From assembly GCA_039621445.1 (NCBI GenBank), contig CP154954.1, positions 61,563,858 through 61,627,857 of the forward strand: 64,000 bases of DNA. The letters are read 5' to 3'. Numbering within the stretch: position 1 is the first letter of the stretch; every line of letters begins with the position of its first letter. Below the pieces are notes generated by a model. It had not been told where the DNA came from and searched no databases. It was given only the letters and a program-made list of their open reading frames with translations. This DNA is from Euglena gracilis. Its lineage: Eukaryota > Euglenida > Euglenophyceae > Euglenales. This document shows positions 35,601 to 45,509 of this stretch, in pieces. Both the position numbers and the translations under genes were made by a program.

Positions 35601-38600
35601 TAAAATCGCAGAGCAATAATGTAGTAATCTTTCCCATTAGTGGCAATCTGTTTGTGGCGTGGTCTGGGTGAACAATTTTTGGCATAGACTAAAGCGGGCC
35701 CAAAATTTTGGCCTCCCAAAATCGGCCAAACATGCCATTTTGACACTTTCTGGGCAAAATTGTCAAATATGCCAAAAATTTTGGATGGCCACCTTAACTT
35801 CCTGCAGGGGTCAGAAATTGACTCGAAGTCAATCAGGAGGCGAAATGACATTGACAGATAAAAAAAACAGGAAAAAAACCCAATGCAAAGCGCTGGAAAA
35901 TTCTTTGAGGGGCTTCAAAAAGTGTCAGAAATGACGGCCCTCAGCTCCCACGTTGTCCAAATGGAAAACCGGGACCAGTCAACTAATTCATCATATGAAA
36001 TTCCTCAGGGCAGGAGTCAGTTCATACTGAATGAGGCTGGTTCTCCAAGGTGGCCCCGAGGGGGGGGGGGTTGAACCCTTTCCCCCCAGGGTAATCCATA
36101 AAAGGATAAGAGCTCAGCTACCCTGTAAACCCCACCCCCCACTTATAAACCCCCTGGGGTTTATAAGATCCAGTTTGGTTGGTCGGCTGAAGGGGGGGGG
36201 GGTTATAGGTTCCGGAATTGTTGGTGAAAATCCGACCCCCCAAAAAACCGACCCCCGAAACCCTCCCAAATTGGCAATTTTTGGCAAATTTGGTCAAAAT
36301 GACATTTTTTTTATCATGGTTGGTTTCAAAAAATTGTCAACAAATCAGTTTTTGTGTGTTTTAGGGTCGAAAAAATCGTCCCCAGCGACTTTCATTTTTC
36401 TTTCCCAGGGGGGGGTTTGGTTGGTCAGCCCGAGGGGGTTTTATAAATGGGGGGTTGGGGTTTAATGAACGCACATGTGCGCAACTCTTTAGGAAAGCAA
36501 TTTCGGGGTGTGCACTTATTTGACTCAATTAATTGCCTGGGACAGTTGACGAAAATGGCCGAAGCTGATTTGATGAATTTGGCTCAAAAGATGAGCCAAA
36601 TTGGGCAGAATTGGCCAAAATCAGCCATGTGCTAGCACCTATGAAATGACTGGGTGTGACTGGGCGTCACTGGCTTTGAGGACCCCCACAGGTAGGGTTC
36701 CATGACTGGGCGTGACCGGGCGTGATCGGACGCGGCTGGCTATTTTTGGCCACTTTTGGCCATTTTTGGCCACTTGTTGTTCACTGATGGCTGCTCTGGA
36801 GCATTTTTGGACGCCCACCTGGATCGCGGCCGCTGGGCCGGGGCACCGGCAGGTGGTCGTCCAGGCCCGGGTCGTGGATGGCGTGGCTGTAGCGGCCCGG
36901 CCCGTGGCCCTTGCCATAGTGCGGCACGTACTGCAATGGCAAGGGCAAGGCGGGGATGGGGGCGGGGCACTCTGTCCCTGGAAGCGCAGGCGGCGCGTGC
37001 CAGCTCGCACCAAAGCTTCCGACTGCCGGAGTAGCGAAGCACGGCTGAGACTGCTCACAGAAGCAGCACAGATCTGCACCCCTCCGGCCGCCACTGCACA
37101 CCTGGCTGGGGTGGTCGTAGCCCGGGGACGGCTCGCGGTGCGGCCAGCCCCCGCGCGGCCGCATCGCGGAGGAGAACTGCGGGTAGAACGCGGGGCCCTC
37201 CACGCCGTTGTAGCCCCCGGGGCTGCCGTAGGGCGGCTCATAGTACGGCGAGTAGCCTCCGTGCTGCGAAAGGTGTGCAAGGGTAAACCCCTCCAAATAA
37301 CCCGGTGGGGTGCCAGGTTATCGAAACCAACTTTTGGCCTCGCCCCCCTGCCAGGCTATTTGGGCCCTTTTTTTTTAGCATGATAAAGGAATTTTGCCTA
37401 AAATGGGGGGTGCCAAGTTACTGGAACCATCTTTTTTGCCCTCCCCCCACCAAATTATTCGGCCACTGCCAGGAGCAAAGTCCCCGCCGGGATTTGGGGG
37501 GGGGGGCGGGTTTAGGGTGTGCAAGGTAAGTATGCAAGGGGAAGACCCCCACCCTGTACGAAGGTTCTTTTCAGGCCAAGGGGGACCAACCACCCACCCA
37601 CCCACCCTCTGGGGAGCCAGTTGATGGGGGTGGGAGGCTGAGGGCCTGAGCCTTAGAGGGTCCAAAACTTTTCCAGCACTTCGCCCCGCAAATAGAGGAA
37701 ACCCCGCTGTGTTATCGATCAGACTGGCGAAACGAAATAAATCAAGGATTGCGACTTGCGACTAACTAAAAAAAAGACACCACCGGTCGGCAGCATCAGC
37801 CGGGCGTTGAGAAAACTTTGATACTGGTTCTTAGGCGGCCCAATTCGCACTTAAGGGCTTTTTCTTTGAAATGGGCGCATTTGCGCAAATTTTCAATTTT
37901 TGCGAAATTTCTGGGACCCTGTACCCTGGCACACGGAAAGCAGGTTATGAATTGTTACACCCCTCTGTTGTAGGGGATGTAACCCCAGGTGGTTGGTACG
38001 CACGTTACTTACGCGAAGGGGGCCGAGGGTGAGATTGGTGCTCTCAAACGTCAAACAGGTTGGAAGCACACACCCGCTGTTACGACACTTGGAACTGGTG
38101 CTGATGCGCTGCTGCAACTGGCTTGGATAGTGCAGCCGCCCGTGAGAATACACAGAGCCTTATTACATCACATACTACAGACTACGTCAGCCAGCCATTA
38201 CACAACAGATGTGTGTTTGTGGGCGCAAATGTGCGCACAAGCACAATTATGTGGCGCATTTGCGCAAATAAATACATAAATACCTCCCCGCACTTTAACA
38301 AACAACCCAAAAAGTGCACTCCGACGCGCCGCAAGCATCTCAGTCCGGCAAACACCCAGGACGCACACCGCTGGCAGCTCGGGCTTACCTGGGGAAATAG
38401 CTGAAAGGAGCAACAAGGGCAGTAAAAGTCCCGTTCCTGTGCCGCTTTTTTGCGTTTTTTTTTTCGCTTCCGGGGGGGGGGGAGGTCCCGGGGGGGTTCG
38501 ACGTGCGGAGCCCATTTTCGGACACCCCAAAAACACCATTTTCCGCCCAAGTCCCAGGGCTGCCAAAAACAGAATTTTGCTCATTTTTAGCACTCTCTTG

Positions 38601-41600
38601 TCACCCTGTTTTCAAACCCCCCGGAGCCATGCAGCCGAAGTGAAAAATTTCGGAAATTTGCGCAAATGCGCAAATCAACATAAAAAAGCTTATGTGCGAA
38701 TCCGGCCGCCTAAGTGGTTGGCTTACGTTGATTGGATGGAAAGTGGTTGAACTGGAGTTTGAGCGATTGAAATATGCTGTGATTTTGCACTAGAAATAAA
38801 ATACTAGAAATAAAATAAGCCCCCCCCCCCCCTCGGGGCCCCCTTGGAGAACCAGCGGCATTCAGTATGAACAGACTCCTGCCCTGAGGAATTTCATATG
38901 ATGAATTAGTCGATTGGCCCCGGCTTTCCATTTGTCATTTTTGACACCTTTTGAAGCCCCTCAAATAATTTTCCAGCGCTTTGCATTGGGTGTTTCCCCT
39001 ATTTTTATCTGTCAATGCCATTGCGCCTCCTTGTTGACTTCGGGTCAATTTCTTGACCCCTGCAGGCAGTTGGGGTGGCCATCCAAAATTTTTGGCATTC
39101 GTTCTCTCCTTTGAGTACATGTGTTCGGATTCTGCTCTCCTTTTGTGTCCAGACCACATATTGCACAAGACTATGCAAAAGAGGACACACAATAAATGAA
39201 TTCTTTCTGTTTTTTTTAGATATAAATTATTCTCCAGGTTCCTTTTTCTAAAGGAAATAATGGTTCGAAAAGACATTTTTTTAACGGCATATCCACCAAA
39301 TATTTTCCTGGAGTTTTCCTGGGTTTCATAGAAGCATGGATAGCTATCGGAAAATGCTTTTTGTGGACCTGAATTCATTCAAGAAACCAAAATGCATCCC
39401 AGGGGCTTCAGAAAATAAAGTAATAATAATTACTTTGAAATACCAAAATTTGATGCTAATACACTTGGCCAAAATATTTGTTACAATATTTTTGTAACAA
39501 ATATTTCTTGAGACTTATACACGGTTGGGATGGCCGAAACACGTGGTTTGGAAGATCAAACCATTGGCATTAATTTTATTCCCCCAAAATGAAATTCTCT
39601 TGGTCCACATTTCCTGCCCCACATCAACCGTTCCGTGGCAGCACAGCACACACCCCTCCGGGGGGCGGTCCGGCGGACTTGCTGTGGGCGTGGCTGCCCT
39701 CGAAGCCCCCGTAGTACTGCCCGCCTGCGGGCTGGTCGGGGAAGTTGGCGGGCATGTCTGTGGAAGGAGGGGATGCTTATCTCCTGCTTTTAAAAAATAT
39801 AACAGAAATGAAATACCATTTTTCTCCAAAAAATAAAAAATAAAAAATGAGAAATAAAATCCAAAAATGTCCAAACGCCGAGAAAGAATCAGATCTAAAG
39901 AAAAACAAAGAAAACGGTGGAACCAAGAGCCTGTAGGAAGGCAGGGATCATAGGAGAAGGCACACCCCATGGCTCTGTGGCAAGCGGGTCATCGTCGGTC
40001 AAGAAATCTGCGTAGCTGTACCGGTAGCCGGGGTCTGCAGAGGAGAGGGAAGGGTTTAAAATGCAGATTGCTGGGGGGAGAACACCAGGCTGTGTTTAAC
40101 AGCCTGCCAGGGTGGGGGGGGTCCAGCAGCAGGGCGTAGCTTAAGAAAATTTGCCCCCCCCCCCCCCCCCCCCCAAGGGGGGGTCCAGCCAGCCAGCAGC
40201 CGTTTTCCAGTCCGGGACACCCCTTCCCCCCCCCCAATGAGATTATTTATTTCCAGCTGCCCGAAGGGCGGCTGACGGTAACGGATTTTTCGCTTTCGGG
40301 GGTGCAAAAACTGGGCAAAAATGGGCAAAAAAAAAGGGTCAGAAAAGGGCTGGCCAGGACAAATTTAGGGTCAAAAAGGCGATTTCCCCCCCCATAATTG
40401 GCAGTTTTTTTTTGGACATTTGGCACTTTCGATTTTTTTTTGTTCCCGGTTCGTCCCTGGGTCGGGTTCAACTCCAGCCCAAGACCTCAGAGGGGGGGGG
40501 GAGGGGGGGTCAGCCAGCAGCCTGGTTCCAGCCAGCCCAAGTTTTCCAGCCTCCAAGCTGGACTCCCTCAGGGGGGGGGGGTCGTTAAAAAAAAACGCCC
40601 TGCCAAGCAGGCAAATCCCCTGTGGGTTGGCTGGTTGGTTTTGGGTCCCCGATAGGACCAGGCAAATTTTCTGCGAAATGGTGTTTTCAGGCACTGGAAG
40701 GTGGGGATGTGCTGATGGCTCACCCAAAGACCCATGGGAAGCCCGAGGAAGAGTGAATGGGTCGGAACCTCCCTCCGGCTCTGCCGAGCTTGAAATTCTT
40801 TTGGTTTGAGATCCGGCCGAAGGTAGGATATAATGCAAGTTATTAAGAGCCCTCATTCTTATTTGGTGCAATTTCCAAAAAAACCAAAGCCCCTGTTACA
40901 TCGTGCACTTTCTTCAACCTTTTCTTCATTGCAGAAACCACCAAAATTCCGTATAATGTAACAAAACCACTATTTTTATTTAAATACACCGCCATTTCCG
41001 ACTAAATATTTTTCGCAACGCTGTTTTCATCCTGAGTTATTGGTAAAAAATAAAAAAAATTGGAAAAGTTTGAGAACATCAAATTTTTCGGATGCAATAC
41101 AATACCCAAAAAAAATTGTTGGGAACCAAAAAGAGATACAGCAGAATAAAATTTTCGAATATTTTACTTTGAATTTAAATTTGAAAATTTTTTTATATAA
41201 CTGTTTTGTTGACTTGAAGTTGAGAGACACAAAATGATTTTCTACGGATATTTCTTGTAAAATTATCTCCATTCCTGCTCCTTCTCTTCATTTTTAAACA
41301 AAGAAAAACAACAAAAGAACATCAAAAGCACTGGTTCATGAATTTTGTACAAAAATCGTGGCAAATCTTTTATTTCCCTTGTCTTGGAAAAATGCAATTA
41401 TGGTGACTATTTTGCCAATGGTCGAAAAATAAATAAAAATAAGGATTGAGGAAAATGCTTTTTAAAATAATTGTTTGACAAAAAAAAGAACAAAAATGGA
41501 AAGAGGAAGATTTCATTGCTCTTTTGATGTTTGAAATAAGACTTTTGTTGAAGGCGAAGATCTTTTTCCAATGCCGAAAGAAAATCATTTTGTTTGAAAC

Positions 41601-42711
41601 AGATCTTTGGCATTTGGTATAAGAAACAGACCACAGGTTCGCTTCGTGACCTCTCCCGGGGGCACTCTTTCCCAGGCCCAAACCCACCAACCACTTTTTC
41701 GAAAACCCATCCACCCACGGCCCCCTCCCGGGCTGGGGGGTCAACCACCCACCCACCCACCAACCCAAAACCCACCCAAAATTGGCCGAAAACCCCTGGA
41801 AACATTTACGGCCTACCCAGGGCCAAAGGCTGACCCATGCCCCCCCCCCCCCCGAGGAGGGGTCCAGCACCCCTAACCCACCCACCCACCCACCATCTCG
41901 AACCGCCCTCTGGGGGTCACTCAGGTGTTAAATGAAACTATGGTCCGGACAAAAGTTCAATATCTTGGGGGAGGCACACCTTCGGTTGGCATTCCCTCGT
42001 CCATGACAGACCGGTAGTCAGGGTGGGTGAAATAGTCCAGGGAAGAGTAATCGGCCATATGGGCCAGCTGTGTAGGGATGGGGAGGGGCTTGCCTTTGTT
42101 CATACACAATATAGACAGGTTGCGGGGGAAAGATGGCAAAGCCTATCAACAAAAGGGAGCAAACCACAAACAATGAAGATTGGATTTTTTCTTCATTCTT
42201 GCAGGTCCTGTAATTTTGGACGCATTTTGATGCAAAAAAATATGTGCTTTTGTTGCTCGAAAAACTCAAAAAATCAAAATCAAGGTTTACAAATAGCGAA
42301 ATCTTAATGAAAGAGAAACAGCTCTGGCTTAGAGAGCAATGTTTCTTTGGAATAAAATTATTACTCCCAGAACTCAAAAGATCACCGAGAAAACAACCGA
42401 GGACACACGCAACACCCACCCACCCACCCACCCACCCACCCACCCACCCACACACACACCCACACCCACACACCCACACCCACACCCACACCCACACAGA
42501 TACACACAAATGACAAAAAAAGAACATCCGTAAGCACCTAAAATGCAGGGAATGCAAAAAGAAAAAATAAAGATGGCAGCCTCATGCCACTGGCCCCCCC
42601 CTAGGACAGGGGGGTTGTAAGGCAGTGGGATGGGGGTCGGTCATCATCGGTCCCAATTGTGTGACTCACCGGTACCTGGGTCCGTGAGGCTTGCCAGTAT
42701 TCATTGGTTTC
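20751..42711 (-). CDS. YTHDF: YTH-domain protein, YTHDF-like m6A reader with low-complexity flanks
   Basis: Exons in coding order: 42670-42711, 41980-42067, 39966-40034, 39654-39757, 37102-37263, 36819-36930, 34417-34600, 29709-29855, 27632-27714, 24850-25030, about 23943-24123, about 22940-23132, about 21480-21596 and 20751-21124 (TGA 20751-20753). Up to 24850 every join is GT-AG and phase-consistent. The N-terminal part is Tyr/Gly/Pro/Asp-rich. The YTH domain runs from GRFFVIKSFTKGD and NVWASTKNGN through YLFFSVNGSGEFCGVARM and NDRWKGNFSVRWLF to PVTRSRDTDEVP, keeping the Trp of NVW, a Trp just before SVND and the Trp of DRW expected for the m6A cage. The tail has GYGRGGYAG, repeated GKG motifs, an acidic EPEEEPEEEP stretch and ends RGFLGRFFG. 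It should bind m6A-marked mRNA in the cytoplasm. The start codon was not found. The 21.1-21.5 kb joins are unsettled. Confidence 0.92.
21345..21420 (+). repeat. Interspersed repeat, partial copy 2
   Basis: TTAGTTGCAGTCTGTTTATG, then GCCGGCGCT, TCTGGCCC and GGTGAGTGG, matching 59896-59985 and the complement of 4275-4190. Lies in an intron of the YTH gene. Confidence 0.65.
21697..22075 (+). repeat. TTTGGTTGGTCGGCC family, copy 1
   Basis: A central segment (GGAATTGTTGGTGAAAATCC, GATGATGG, a CAGTTTTTGGGTGG-type box) is flanked by direct repeats at 21729-21770 and 21996-22040 containing GGTTTGGTTGGTCGGCC and a G run then TTATAAGTGGGG. Other copies: 27000-27310 (reverse), 36133-36450 and 46168-46505. 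Confidence 0.8.
22518..22556. repeat. (TA)n microsatellite
   Basis: About 38 bp of interrupted TA repeats in an intron of the YTH gene. Confidence 0.95.
26551..26640. repeat. (GT)n(GC)n microsatellite
   Basis: About 30 GT units followed by about 10 GC units in the 25.03-27.63 kb intron of the YTH gene. Cys-Val and His-Thr ORFs here are artefacts. Confidence 0.97.
26792..27429. mobile_element. 638-bp hAT-like TIR element with perfect 8-bp TSD
   Basis: Left end CAGGCTTCTTTTTACC, right complement CCGGCTTCTTTCAAGG. Exact flanking duplication GTTGTGTG at 26784-26791 and 27430-27437. It contains a reverse copy of the TTTGGTTGGTCGGCC family (27000-27310), so the two families are nested or share ancestry. 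It sits in an intron of the YTH gene. Confidence 0.85.
27000..27310 (-). repeat. TTTGGTTGGTCGGCC family, copy 2 (reverse)
   Basis: GGCCGACCAACCAAACC and CGGACCAACCAAACC at the two ends, with ATTTTCACCAACAATTCC and ACCATCATC inside, mirror copy 1. Confidence 0.8.
27820..28450. other. Intron sequence, no gene seen
   Basis: AT-rich; 28190-28290 is a run of CCCAAATTTGGCCCAA-like degenerate units similar to 5520-6060. A short GTGCGCACACCGAGGTGCGC palindrome lies at 28420-28439. Confidence 0.35.
28460..28670. repeat. Word locus GTGTTATTTGGGG with perfect hairpin
   Basis: CCAAATAACACCC or CCAAATAACACACC occurs six times in one orientation. The array closes with CCAAATAACACACC (28622-28635), five Gs, and the complement GGTGTGTTATTTGG (28641-28654). 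Confidence 0.8.
29927..31090 (+). mobile_element. CTTAGGCGG-type element, diverged copy
   Basis: Starts CTCAGGCGGCGCATCTCGCA, then a GCGCAATTGCGCAA palindrome, as at 61623 and 37830. Sequence at 30660-31080 matches 62510-62950 block by block (TGTGGTGA(C/T)GAAA, GC(G/A)TCATCCGTTTGG, GAATTGATGAC). A 100-codon open frame at 30390-30692 (plus) has a protein-like segment (KDFEWVPLAM) that may be decayed cargo. Confidence 0.6.
31120..31450. repeat. Degenerate AAAATGGCC-type array
   Basis: Dense short units such as TTTTGGGGCCATTT and AAAATGGCCCAA in both orientations, as at 5520-6060 and 28190-28290. No coding signal. Confidence 0.5.
31536..32670 (-). CDS. Intronless coiled-coil ORF, possibly mobile-element or virus cargo, possibly frameshifted
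   Basis: Open from 32634 with first in-frame ATG at 32562-32564; 342 codons to the stop at 31536. The protein is Gln/Leu/Ser-rich with long heptad-like stretches (LQQLSGQMES, YVQQLEERLSRLEQ, LQLQLQSDIGSINKTI) and a KTCYCDPNR loop. Its tail was made by a GTGTCTGT microsatellite (31575-31640). An upstream ATG (32674, MSSPSWNTAG) is in another frame that runs on past the overlap, so one indel may separate it from the body. Base composition is even and free of C/G runs, unlike the surrounding intron. I do not recognise the family; a structural or Gag-like protein of an inserted element is possible. It lies in the 29.86-34.42 kb YTH intron beside composite copy B. Confidence 0.55.
32744..32970 (-). 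CDS. Small ORF upstream of the coiled-coil ORF
   Basis: About 70 codons, open from 32970, with no ATG near the start of the open stretch; stop at 32744. It contains PIYPKHVYFRLSDVWQPEM and ends EDVQDIIARLQGITPL. It is read in the same direction as the ORF at 31536 and ends about 70 bp before that ORF's possible early ATG, suggesting two parts of one inserted unit. No family recognised. It may be truncated on its 5' side by the composite repeat that begins at 32985. Confidence 0.4.
32985..34290 (+). mobile_element. Composite repeat copy B (Z, then inverted Y and X)
   Basis: 32990-33655 matches module Z of copy A directly. 33655-34290 is the reverse complement of copy A modules Y and X, including CGAGGCAAA(A/G)CACAG, the TTGCGCAA boxes and CCTGAAACGTATTTTGAACC. 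It stops within X at about the position equivalent to 15620. The left arm is missing except about 10 bp (TCAGGGGC). Confidence 0.75.
34800..35780. other. Intron of the YTH gene, no gene seen
   Basis: AT-rich with C/G runs; 35090-35300 holds GCCAGCCAG boxes, and CAGGGTTTAATATGAGGG at 35412 resembles the TIR of 44824 without a matching right end. Confidence 0.35.
35786..36069 (+). repeat. Inverted-repeat arm 1 (about 280 bp)
   Basis: Matches the reverse complement of 38827-39088: ATTTTGGATGGCCACC, CAATGCAAAGCGCTGGAAAA, CATATGAAATTCCTCAGGGC and CTCC(A/T)AG. The pair flanks the two YTH exons at 36.8 and 37.1 kb. Confidence 0.75.
36133..36450 (+). repeat. TTTGGTTGGTCGGCC family, copy 3
   Basis: Same order as copy 1: GGTTTATAAGATCC, GTTTGGTTGGTCGGCTGAAG, a GGAATTGTTGGTGAAAATCC block and a second GTTTGGTTGGTCAGCC. 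Confidence 0.8.
36540..36780. repeat. Second scaffold of the 5.4-kb composite with a different 10-mer
   Basis: GCACCTATG (36636-36644), then repeated GACTGGGCGT-like units (36649-36670 and 36702-36730), a CCCCCACAGGTAGGG block, and AAAATGGCC-type units on both sides. Parts correspond to 5390-6437 but the tandem word differs. Confidence 0.5.
37830..38714. mobile_element. 885-bp CTTAGGCGG-type TIR element with 5-bp TSD
   Basis: Outer 26 bp match inverted in 23 positions: left CTTAGGCGGCCCAATTCGCA, right complement CTTAGGCGGCCGGATTCGCA. Similarity continues to about 60 bp through a GCGCATTTGCGCAAATTT palindrome. Flanked by TGGTT at 37825-37829 and 38715-38719. No transposase. It lies in the 37.26-39.65 kb YTH intron. 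Confidence 0.8.
38827..39088 (-). repeat. Inverted-repeat arm 2
   Basis: Reverse complement of 35786-36069, about 80% similar by eye. Confidence 0.75.
40090..40660 (-). repeat. GCTGGCTGGACCCCCC family element (reverse)
   Basis: GGGTCCAGCCAGCCAGCAGC (from 40181), GCTTAAGAAAATTTGCC (40137) and TCAGCCAGCAGCC (40510) with C/G runs, in the order seen reversed in 1341-1825. Ends are not clear. Confidence 0.5.
42408..42500. repeat. (CCCA)n/(CACACC)n tract
   Basis: About ten CCCA units followed by CACACC-type units; in the 5' part of the YTH gene between exons. Confidence 0.95.
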
Positions 42712-42929
42712 CTGGTGGTTTTTATGGATGCTCCGTTGGGGGAAATGGGATTACTGGATTTGTTCAGGTCCACATTTGGCTCTTTTTTAAGGAATTCGGG
42801 TTGATTGGGCTGAAAATCTCTGCCCTAGCCCTATTCCTCACCCCAACCTAAATCCCGTGAATGCAACGATGCCCGTATAGGCGTCCGAAGTTACCCCGGC
42901 GGATCCATAAAGGGAAAAAGGCCGAAACA

Positions 42930-43145
42930 GGAATTCGACCCCACCCGTATGACGAGGAGGGTTCCAATCCCTAACCCCCCCCCCTAATAGAAGCACGGGG
43001 CCGCTACAAGGGCAGGGTCCAAATAAAGGGCAACCCCAGCCGCCGAAGGCGGCCGTCCGCTACAAGTGCATCCCCCATTTTGATGGGTTTCCTAAACGAA
43101 ATCAATAAAAATCGCATAGGTGGGGTCCAAATAAAAGCCCATCCG
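42930..43145. repeat. Word locus CCAAATAAA
   Basis: GGTCCAAATAAAGGGCA (43016) and GGTCCAAATAAAAGCCC (43125) with CCGCTACAAG(G/T)GCA also duplicated (43001, 43053). It resembles other ATTTGG word loci. Confidence 0.45.
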
Positions 43146-43474
43146 CGCCACCGTCGACGGAGACGGCGGTCCTCGAAAAACGCACCCGTGCTTCTCTTAG
43201 GGGGGTTTGCCCCCCTTCGTCATACCACTGCCTCCCCACCAATTGTTCAAATATATTTGCACTAATGCAGCTGGGGTGTTTGGGATTTTGGTCTCTTTCA
43301 AATGTTCGAAAACTTGGGAGGGCAAAAAAATGCAAAAATGTAAAATTTACTTCGTTCAGAAAAATGCAAACCCTTTAAAAATTGCAAAAAAGTTCAAAAT
43401 TTCTGCATTTTTGAGAAAAATGCAAACTGACTGAAGACTTGCCGAGTTGCTGACTGAGCAGTGACCAGACGAAA

Positions 43475-43897
43475 TCACTGCCTCCTATGACTGAGAAACG
43501 AGAAAAGTCGAAGGATCGATTTGTGATCCACCCGCTGCTCAGTAACTCCGGCAAAATTAGCTCGAGTTTCGGAGATCTGCGTCAGCCGCCTCAACCCGAC
43601 CATACGCGGTTGAATTTCATTGGGGGAGCCTCTGTCCACACCGACCCCACTGTTTGGGCCGCAGGCACAGGCACCAGAGCGACGGCAGGTCAGAAGTGTA
43701 CCGGACGGCCCCTGGCCATCGGGGGAAGACCCAAGTCCTGTGGGTGAGCAAGGGGCCACATGGCCAAGCCCCACCGGAGGCGTGGGCGAACCCATGGGCC
43801 CGCACCACTCCTCAGCGAGGGGGTTGATTTGCGGCGGGGAGGAACTTTGGGGGGGGGGTTCCAAGACAAATCTCTTCTGTCTGGGCCGGCTTGGCAT
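43475..43897 (-). other. Open frame of 140 codons, uncertain
   Basis: A Pro/Gly/Ser-rich frame in an island without C/G runs upstream of the first mapped YTH exon. It could hold an N-terminal exon, but I found no splice pair in phase and codon use is only weakly GC-biased. Confidence 0.25.
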
Positions 43898-43984
43898 AAC
43901 AGCAACACACGAAAAAATGCAATATACAATAAAATATTTTGCATAAAATAAATAAATATAAATAGATGAATAAAATATAAATGA

Positions 43985-44045
43985 TCAAATGAATGAATGA
44001 ATGAATGAATGAATGAATGAATGAATGAATGAATGAATAAACAAA
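43985..44045. repeat. (GAAT)n microsatellite
   Basis: Twelve near-perfect GAAT units followed by AAATAAAT-type sequence. Confidence 0.97.
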
Positions 44046-44484
44046 TAAATAAAATATAAAATGCATACAAAAACGCAGTAAATCATCTCAAGAAGGGCAA
44101 TGCGGGGGTTTTGGTGGTCTCATCGGGGTTTACGACCCTTCCCCCATACAAATCCTCCAAAACTTGAGGTCTACTTTGAAACAAAACTTTTATGAGATGA
44201 AAAAAACTCAGAACATTTCTTGATGCCTCTGATCACAAATGCATTGAACAAAAATTGGCTTTCTGGAATTTTATGTGGACCCAGGGTCGAGAACATGTCT
44301 GACCTGGACTCCCCAGGAAACTGTCCTCTTGCCCATGCTCGCTACCTGACCCTATGACCTGTCTCCAATGTCTGTTCTCGCTGACGTGTCTGGAGACAGT
44401 TTTCCACGGGAGGGGTAAATGACACGTTTTATTCCTTTTTAAAAAATCAAATACATTTCAATACAACATCCACATAATAGAATA

Positions 44485-44520
44485 ATAACATATATATATA
44501 TATATTATATATATATGTAA
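44485..44520. repeat. (TA)n microsatellite
   Basis: Interrupted TA repeats in AT-rich spacer. Confidence 0.9.
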
Positions 44521-44823
44521 ACACATCTCAAACACTACAATAAACTGAAAAAAAAATGTAATTAATCAACATTCTAACAGAATGAAACACTAAATTAAAG
44601 AAATTACTTTCATGATTTGAACAATAAGAGCCCCTGCCAGAAATAAAAGTCGCCGTGAGATCTTGACTCAGTGAACAAACAAACCTCACCCAAACAATAG
44701 CTCCCCCTTTTGTTGTTGTTTTTTTTTAAGACGTTCTCATCATTTTCCTCTGCAAAACACACCTCGGAAAAGCCCGAACCCTAACACCTGAGATTCAATG
44801 AGCTTCTACTTTGGGGGGGACAG

Positions 44824-45210
44824 CAGGGTTTGATATAAGGACAGGTGGGGGGGGGGTGGTCCGGACCCCCCCCCCCTGCGGGCCAGGAGGGGGGGGGGGG
44901 GGGGGGACACCCCCCCCACCTAAACAGTGGCGCGGTCCGGGTGACCGAAAATTTTTGACCCCCCAAAACGACCAAAAGTGCCATTTTGGGCACTTTTTGG
45001 GCAGAAATTTGCCAAAAATGCAAAAAATTTTCGGCGCAAAGCGCCGGAGGAAAAAATCGACCCTTTTTGGGGGGTCCCGGGTACCCCCCCAGGGTCGGTC
45101 TGGACCCCCCTGGCAGGAGGGGGGGGGGTCCGGACCCCCCCTGCGGGCCAGGAGGGGGGGGGGACACCCCCCCACCTAAACCATGTACGCCCTCCTTATA
45201 TCAAACCCTG
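44824..45210. mobile_element. 387-bp hAT-like TIR element with perfect 8-bp TSD
   Basis: Perfect 18-bp ends CAGGGTTTGATATAAGGA (44824-44841) and complement (45193-45210). Exact duplication GGGGACAG at 44816-44823 and 45211-45218. Interior: mirrored GGTCCGGACCCCCC blocks and an AT-rich core with CGGCGCAAAGCGCCG at 45032-45046. No ORF. Confidence 0.92.
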
Positions 45211-45429
45211 GGGGACAGGCTTTCATTGAGTCTGAAAGATCAAAATGCAGCCCCGGTCCATTCCATATGGATCATGGGCGTGAAGAACGGTGTGAGAAAT
45301 TTATTTGAAAAATGAAAATATTTGCAAATATTTGCCAATTTGGTATGCCACCATGACAAGCCGGCATGTATCCATTACCCATTGCTGCCCACCTTCTCAT
45401 ATGCTGCCTCCCCCTCCCCGGTCACCAAG

Positions 45430-45508
45430 CTCAATTCGGCCCCCTTGGAGGGGCTGTGGGTGCCACACCACTGGTCAGCATGGTTGGGGTTCGGCATTCG
45501 GCAAACAG
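45430..45508 (+). CDS. Possible plus-strand exon, gene unknown
   Basis: Reads LNSAPLEGLWVPHHWSAWLG then FGIRQT and ends at a strong donor CAG/GTGAGG (45509). A possible second exon near 45770-45818 (EALGIRQRTAAAEAHRIR) ends at AG/GTGC. The complement is also open, so strand and reality are uncertain. Confidence 0.3.
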
Positions 45509-45509
45509 G

